This document shows positions 60,913 to 64,000 of a stretch of 64,000 nucleotides of DNA, piece after piece (within the stretch, counting starts at the first letter, position 1; each line of letters starts with the position of its first letter). The stretch is taken from NCBI RefSeq assembly GCF_028476545.1, contig NW_026732268.1, forward strand, positions 157,501 to 221,500. The letters run 5' to 3'. The notes beneath the pieces are model-generated. The model worked only from the letters and a program-made list of their open reading frames with translations, ran no database searches and was not told the DNA's origin. The stretch is from Physella acuta. Taxonomy: Eukaryota > Mollusca > Gastropoda > Physidae. The position numbers and the translations under genes were made by a program.

Positions 60913-62457
60913 AATATCAACCCATGCTAATTATAATATTCCAACAATAATAATATCATACACGTCCGCATTTTGCATTCACTTTTTTTTATTAGCGTGA
61001 GTTGGATTTACTTACCTCCCCAGGCCTAACTATTAAAAGATTTTAATTGATTACTTTTTTTCGACCCTACTGTTATGAAATGTATCCACTTTTTCTAGGA
61101 ATCTAAACGAAATTTATTTTTGACATTGTTCCGTAAAATATGTTTTAGCAATGTGCGTGTATTTTATATTTTCTTCACGTTATTCGAAAGTGTAAAAACT
61201 GTGGCAACTATAAATTAATTTAAGTCGTTATATAAACAAACTCTACTCTATTACTTATAATAAGTCAATGCGATGCAACGAAAAAGCACTGCATGGTACG
61301 ATGTGCTTTTTTTTTTTTTTTTTTTTTTTTTTTTTGGTGCTTCGATCAAATTTTGAATGATTTCCGGTAACCGAAAGTCGTACTTTATTTCTGTGAGAAG
61401 ACTTAACTTGAGCACTGTTCCAGGTAGTTAGATACTTGGATTATTTTCAGTTTTTTTAGTGACCTCCGATAAATGGAAGTGGTATTTTACTTTATTTCTG
61501 GATTCTATTATACAAATAACTTTAGTACCGTTCTTTTATGTAGACGAAATTTTAAACATATGTATAAGAACATATTCTTTTGATTTTCTTTAAGTTTTAG
61601 TGATTTTCGGTGAACGGAAGTATGACTACGCTATTTTATATATCTTTAAAGAGATACTGATCTAATGATATTGATCTCATAGCCTCGCAAAAATATTTTG
61701 CGACAGAGATTGAGAGAGAGAGACAGGGAAATAGAGAGGAAGGGAGAGAGAGAGAGAGAGAGAGAAGCGTGGTTCTCTTCCTAAATAGTAGTAAAAGTAT
61801 CCAATAGATAACATAGTAATTCGCGCTTTTTTAAAATAGTAAATCAAATAATTGTGTATTATTATATATGTAAAGAAAATGATTTATATTCTCCTTTTTA
61901 AAGCATTATTATGCGACACATACAATGGATTACCAGTCAGGGGTGATAATTCGTAACTAATTTGGTTGCGGTCCCACCATGCTCTTCTGTGAGCGATGTT
62001 CCCCGTGTTCCAGTGTCGTATGACCTCTGGGACTCTTGGTAGGTGAAGTATTTATATTTATTAATTTATAATATTTGCTGGCAGTATTGTATACTGGCCG
62101 TAACCTTCTATTTTATGACACCCGTGTATCTATGTTATAGCCTACACGGGGTAGTGTATTCAGATATGTAACCTATTGTTTCTTTACATTTATTTTAGGG
62201 CTATATGCCGTGTATGGATTTGCTGTACATATATTTGACGTTACTGAATTAGCGTATACGGACTTGCCGTATGTGCAATAAAGCCAGGATCTATCTGCAT
62301 TAATCGTATTTGTATTATCTCTCAGGGTCAGCCCTAAAAACGCTACACCTCAGTGGGTGACATCACACCACATCCCTACTAAGGCAATGTTTCAATTACA
62401 TAAAAGCTTGTTATTAAATTGTGTTTATGCAATTTTTTAGAATCAAACTAGCCGGCC
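60913..62457. other. Distal region without a recognised gene
   Basis: Contains a T-run (61307-61335), a repeat related to 35870-36430 (61336-61660), and GA repeats (61703-61764). A stretch at 61950-62350 with AATAAAGCC is discussed among rejected items. Confidence 0.5.
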
Positions 62458-63100
62458 AGGCCCTGCTCTTGCTTCTGTGAAAAACCTTTCTGTTAAAGAC
62501 CATTACCTGTGTGTTTAGTAATCATCATAAACCCGGCATTGCCCACCCAAACCACAACCAACCAAAACAACAAAACACAAACATAACGCTAACACAAATA
62601 CAAACGAAAACAAAAACCTAACAACAAACCCAACCACAACCACAAACACCAGTACGAACACAAAGAAAAAAACAAACGAAAAAGCAAACGAAAACAAACC
62701 AAATCCAAACGCAAAACCAACCACAAACACAAACCCAAAGAAAAAAACTCAAACGAAAAAGAAAACGAAAACAAACCAAATCCAAACGCAAAACCAACCA
62801 CAAACACAAATACAAACACAAACCCAAAGAAAAAAACACAAACGAAAACGAAAAAAGAAAGAACACAAACGAACCAAATCAAAACGCAACCACTAAAGCA
62901 AACCCAACCTAAACACAATGAAAATACAAACGCGAACATAAACGCAAAGTGCTCACAGTCTAGCCCGGGGCAGAATCGTCTGTTTCAGCTTAATAAACGA
63001 CTATAGTACCCCAACTTATTCATAGTCTTTAGCACTCACTTAAACGAACGTAGGTGCCAAACCAAACCAAATGAACAATTATAATACTCCAAGCTTATCC
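62458..63100 (-). mobile_element. Helitron-like element with CAAACA tract, copy 1
   Basis: CTAG at 62458, then CCGGCCAGGCCCTGCTC and AAACCTTTCTGTTAAAGACC. The hexamer tract runs 62560-62940, with internal copies of AACCAAATCCAAACGC. Confidence 0.5.
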
Positions 63101-63543
63101 GTAAAATACCTACAACATTTGCACTTGATCAATCCCCGCTAATTATGTAACTATTTTTTCCCAACACCAAAACAAATTAATAAAAAGTAAATTCTTTTCC
63201 CGTAATGAGACTAATGCAATGTTTTATAAAGGGAAGTAATTGTGTTTTCCTAATTTATCAAACGGAAGTAAGTGCTAAAGGACTAAATATAAATAATTTT
63301 CAGACATAATTAGATTTTTTGTAAAAGATGATATTTTTTTAAAATTGTGTTTAATTAACATGCCGACAATTATTACTGTCAGTTAGAAAAATGAAAATTA
63401 TTTCCCAACACTTTCAGTATTAATTTTTTAACTCATAAATTTAGACTGTGAGCACGATAATAATCTAACACTTAAATCCATGGAAGTATGTCCACGACAA
63501 ACAAATTTATTTTTACATACAGAATTGAGCTTTATATATTAGA
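63101..63543. other. AT-rich spacer between the two Helitron-like copies
   Basis: No feature supported. Confidence 0.5.
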
Positions 63544-64000
63544 CTAGCCGTCCCGGCCAGGCCCTGCTCTGGCTTCTGTGAAAAACCTTTCTGTTAAAGA
63601 CCATTACCTGTGTGTTTAGTAATCATCATAAACCCGGCATTGCCCACCCAAACCACAACCAACCAAAACAACAAAACGCAAACATAACGCTAACACAATT
63701 ACAAATACAAACGAAAACAAAAAACCTAACAACAAACCCAACCACAATCACAAACACCAATACAAACACAAAGAAAAAACAAACAAAAAAGCAAATGAAA
63801 ACAAAAACCTAACAACAAACCCAACCACAACCACAAACACCAATACGAACACAAAGAAAAAACAAACGAAAAAGCAAACAAAAACAAACCAAATCCAAAC
63901 GCAAAACCAACCACAAACACAAACCCAAAGAAAAAAACACAAACGAAAAAGAAAACGAAAACAAACCAAATCCAAACGCAAAACCAACCACAAACACAAA
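63544..64000 (-). mobile_element. Helitron-like element with CAAACA tract, copy 2 (runs off the window)
   Basis: Repeats copy 1 from CTAG (63544) onward, nearly base for base for the first 130 bp, 1086 bp downstream. The hexamer tract is longer and rearranged. Confidence 0.5.

Noticed and set aside
61950-62360. Stretch with AATAAAGCC and terminal-repeat-like composition
   Set aside because: No paired repeat, no clear boundaries or flanking duplication; not enough to name a retroelement.
62515-63999. Several frames reading Phe/Val/Cys-rich text (and 60603-60920, 59239-59541)
   Set aside because: Produced by the CAAACA/CAAACG hexamer tracts; hydrophobic look is a codon artefact, not membrane proteins.

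Overview
The window is eukaryotic nuclear DNA: AT-rich, with GT-AG introns, many tandem arrays and nested transposons. The one gene I can support is METTL14, the RNA-binding partner in the m6A writer complex. It lies on the minus strand from 41723 (ATG) to 2429 (stop). I assembled eleven coding exons by eye. Their phases close exactly: 1386 nt, 461 residues plus stop, against about 456 residues in human. The protein looks like an invertebrate version. The transposon mix (Helitron-like, hAT, MULE with a FLYWCH remnant, piggyBac-like) suggests a lophotrochozoan, probably a gastropod mollusc, but this is inference.

Gene region, 1-41.7 kb. The coding exons total 1.4 kb inside a 39.3 kb gene, and about half of that length is minisatellite DNA. 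The largest array fills intron 7 (about 12.9 kb of a 22-bp G-rich unit, 8346-21215). It contains two copies of a MULE-type transposon that were duplicated together with their flanking array. Several arrays start exactly on RNA-processing signals. The arrays after exons 10, 6 and 4 repeat the 5' splice site, and for exons 6 and 10 also the last bases of the exon. One array abuts the acceptor of exon 9, and one starts at the predicted poly(A) signal. Between the arrays lie Helitron-like remnants with CTAG termini and a hAT element that splits a GATA microsatellite.

Upstream region, 42.5-59.3 kb. This is a nest of one long-terminal-inverted-repeat transposon family (ends GGTAATCTATCG), with about seven copies set nearly end to end and stacked partial termini at the joints. 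Two copies carry an internal module that has its own CACGTTTT termini, a tRNA-like sequence (His GTG in one, Ser-like in the other) and a near-perfect palindrome with arms of about 100-130 bp. I consider this the best candidate for an undescribed element. Inserted in the same nest are a piggyBac-like relic, hAT MITEs with exact or near-exact 8-bp duplications, an element with multi-repeat termini, and MITEs carrying TGACGTCA.

Distal region, 59.3-64 kb. This holds Helitron-like fragments with long CAAACA/CAAACG hexamer tracts and no recognisable gene.

All long open frames other than the METTL14 exons are frames through repeats or transposon debris.
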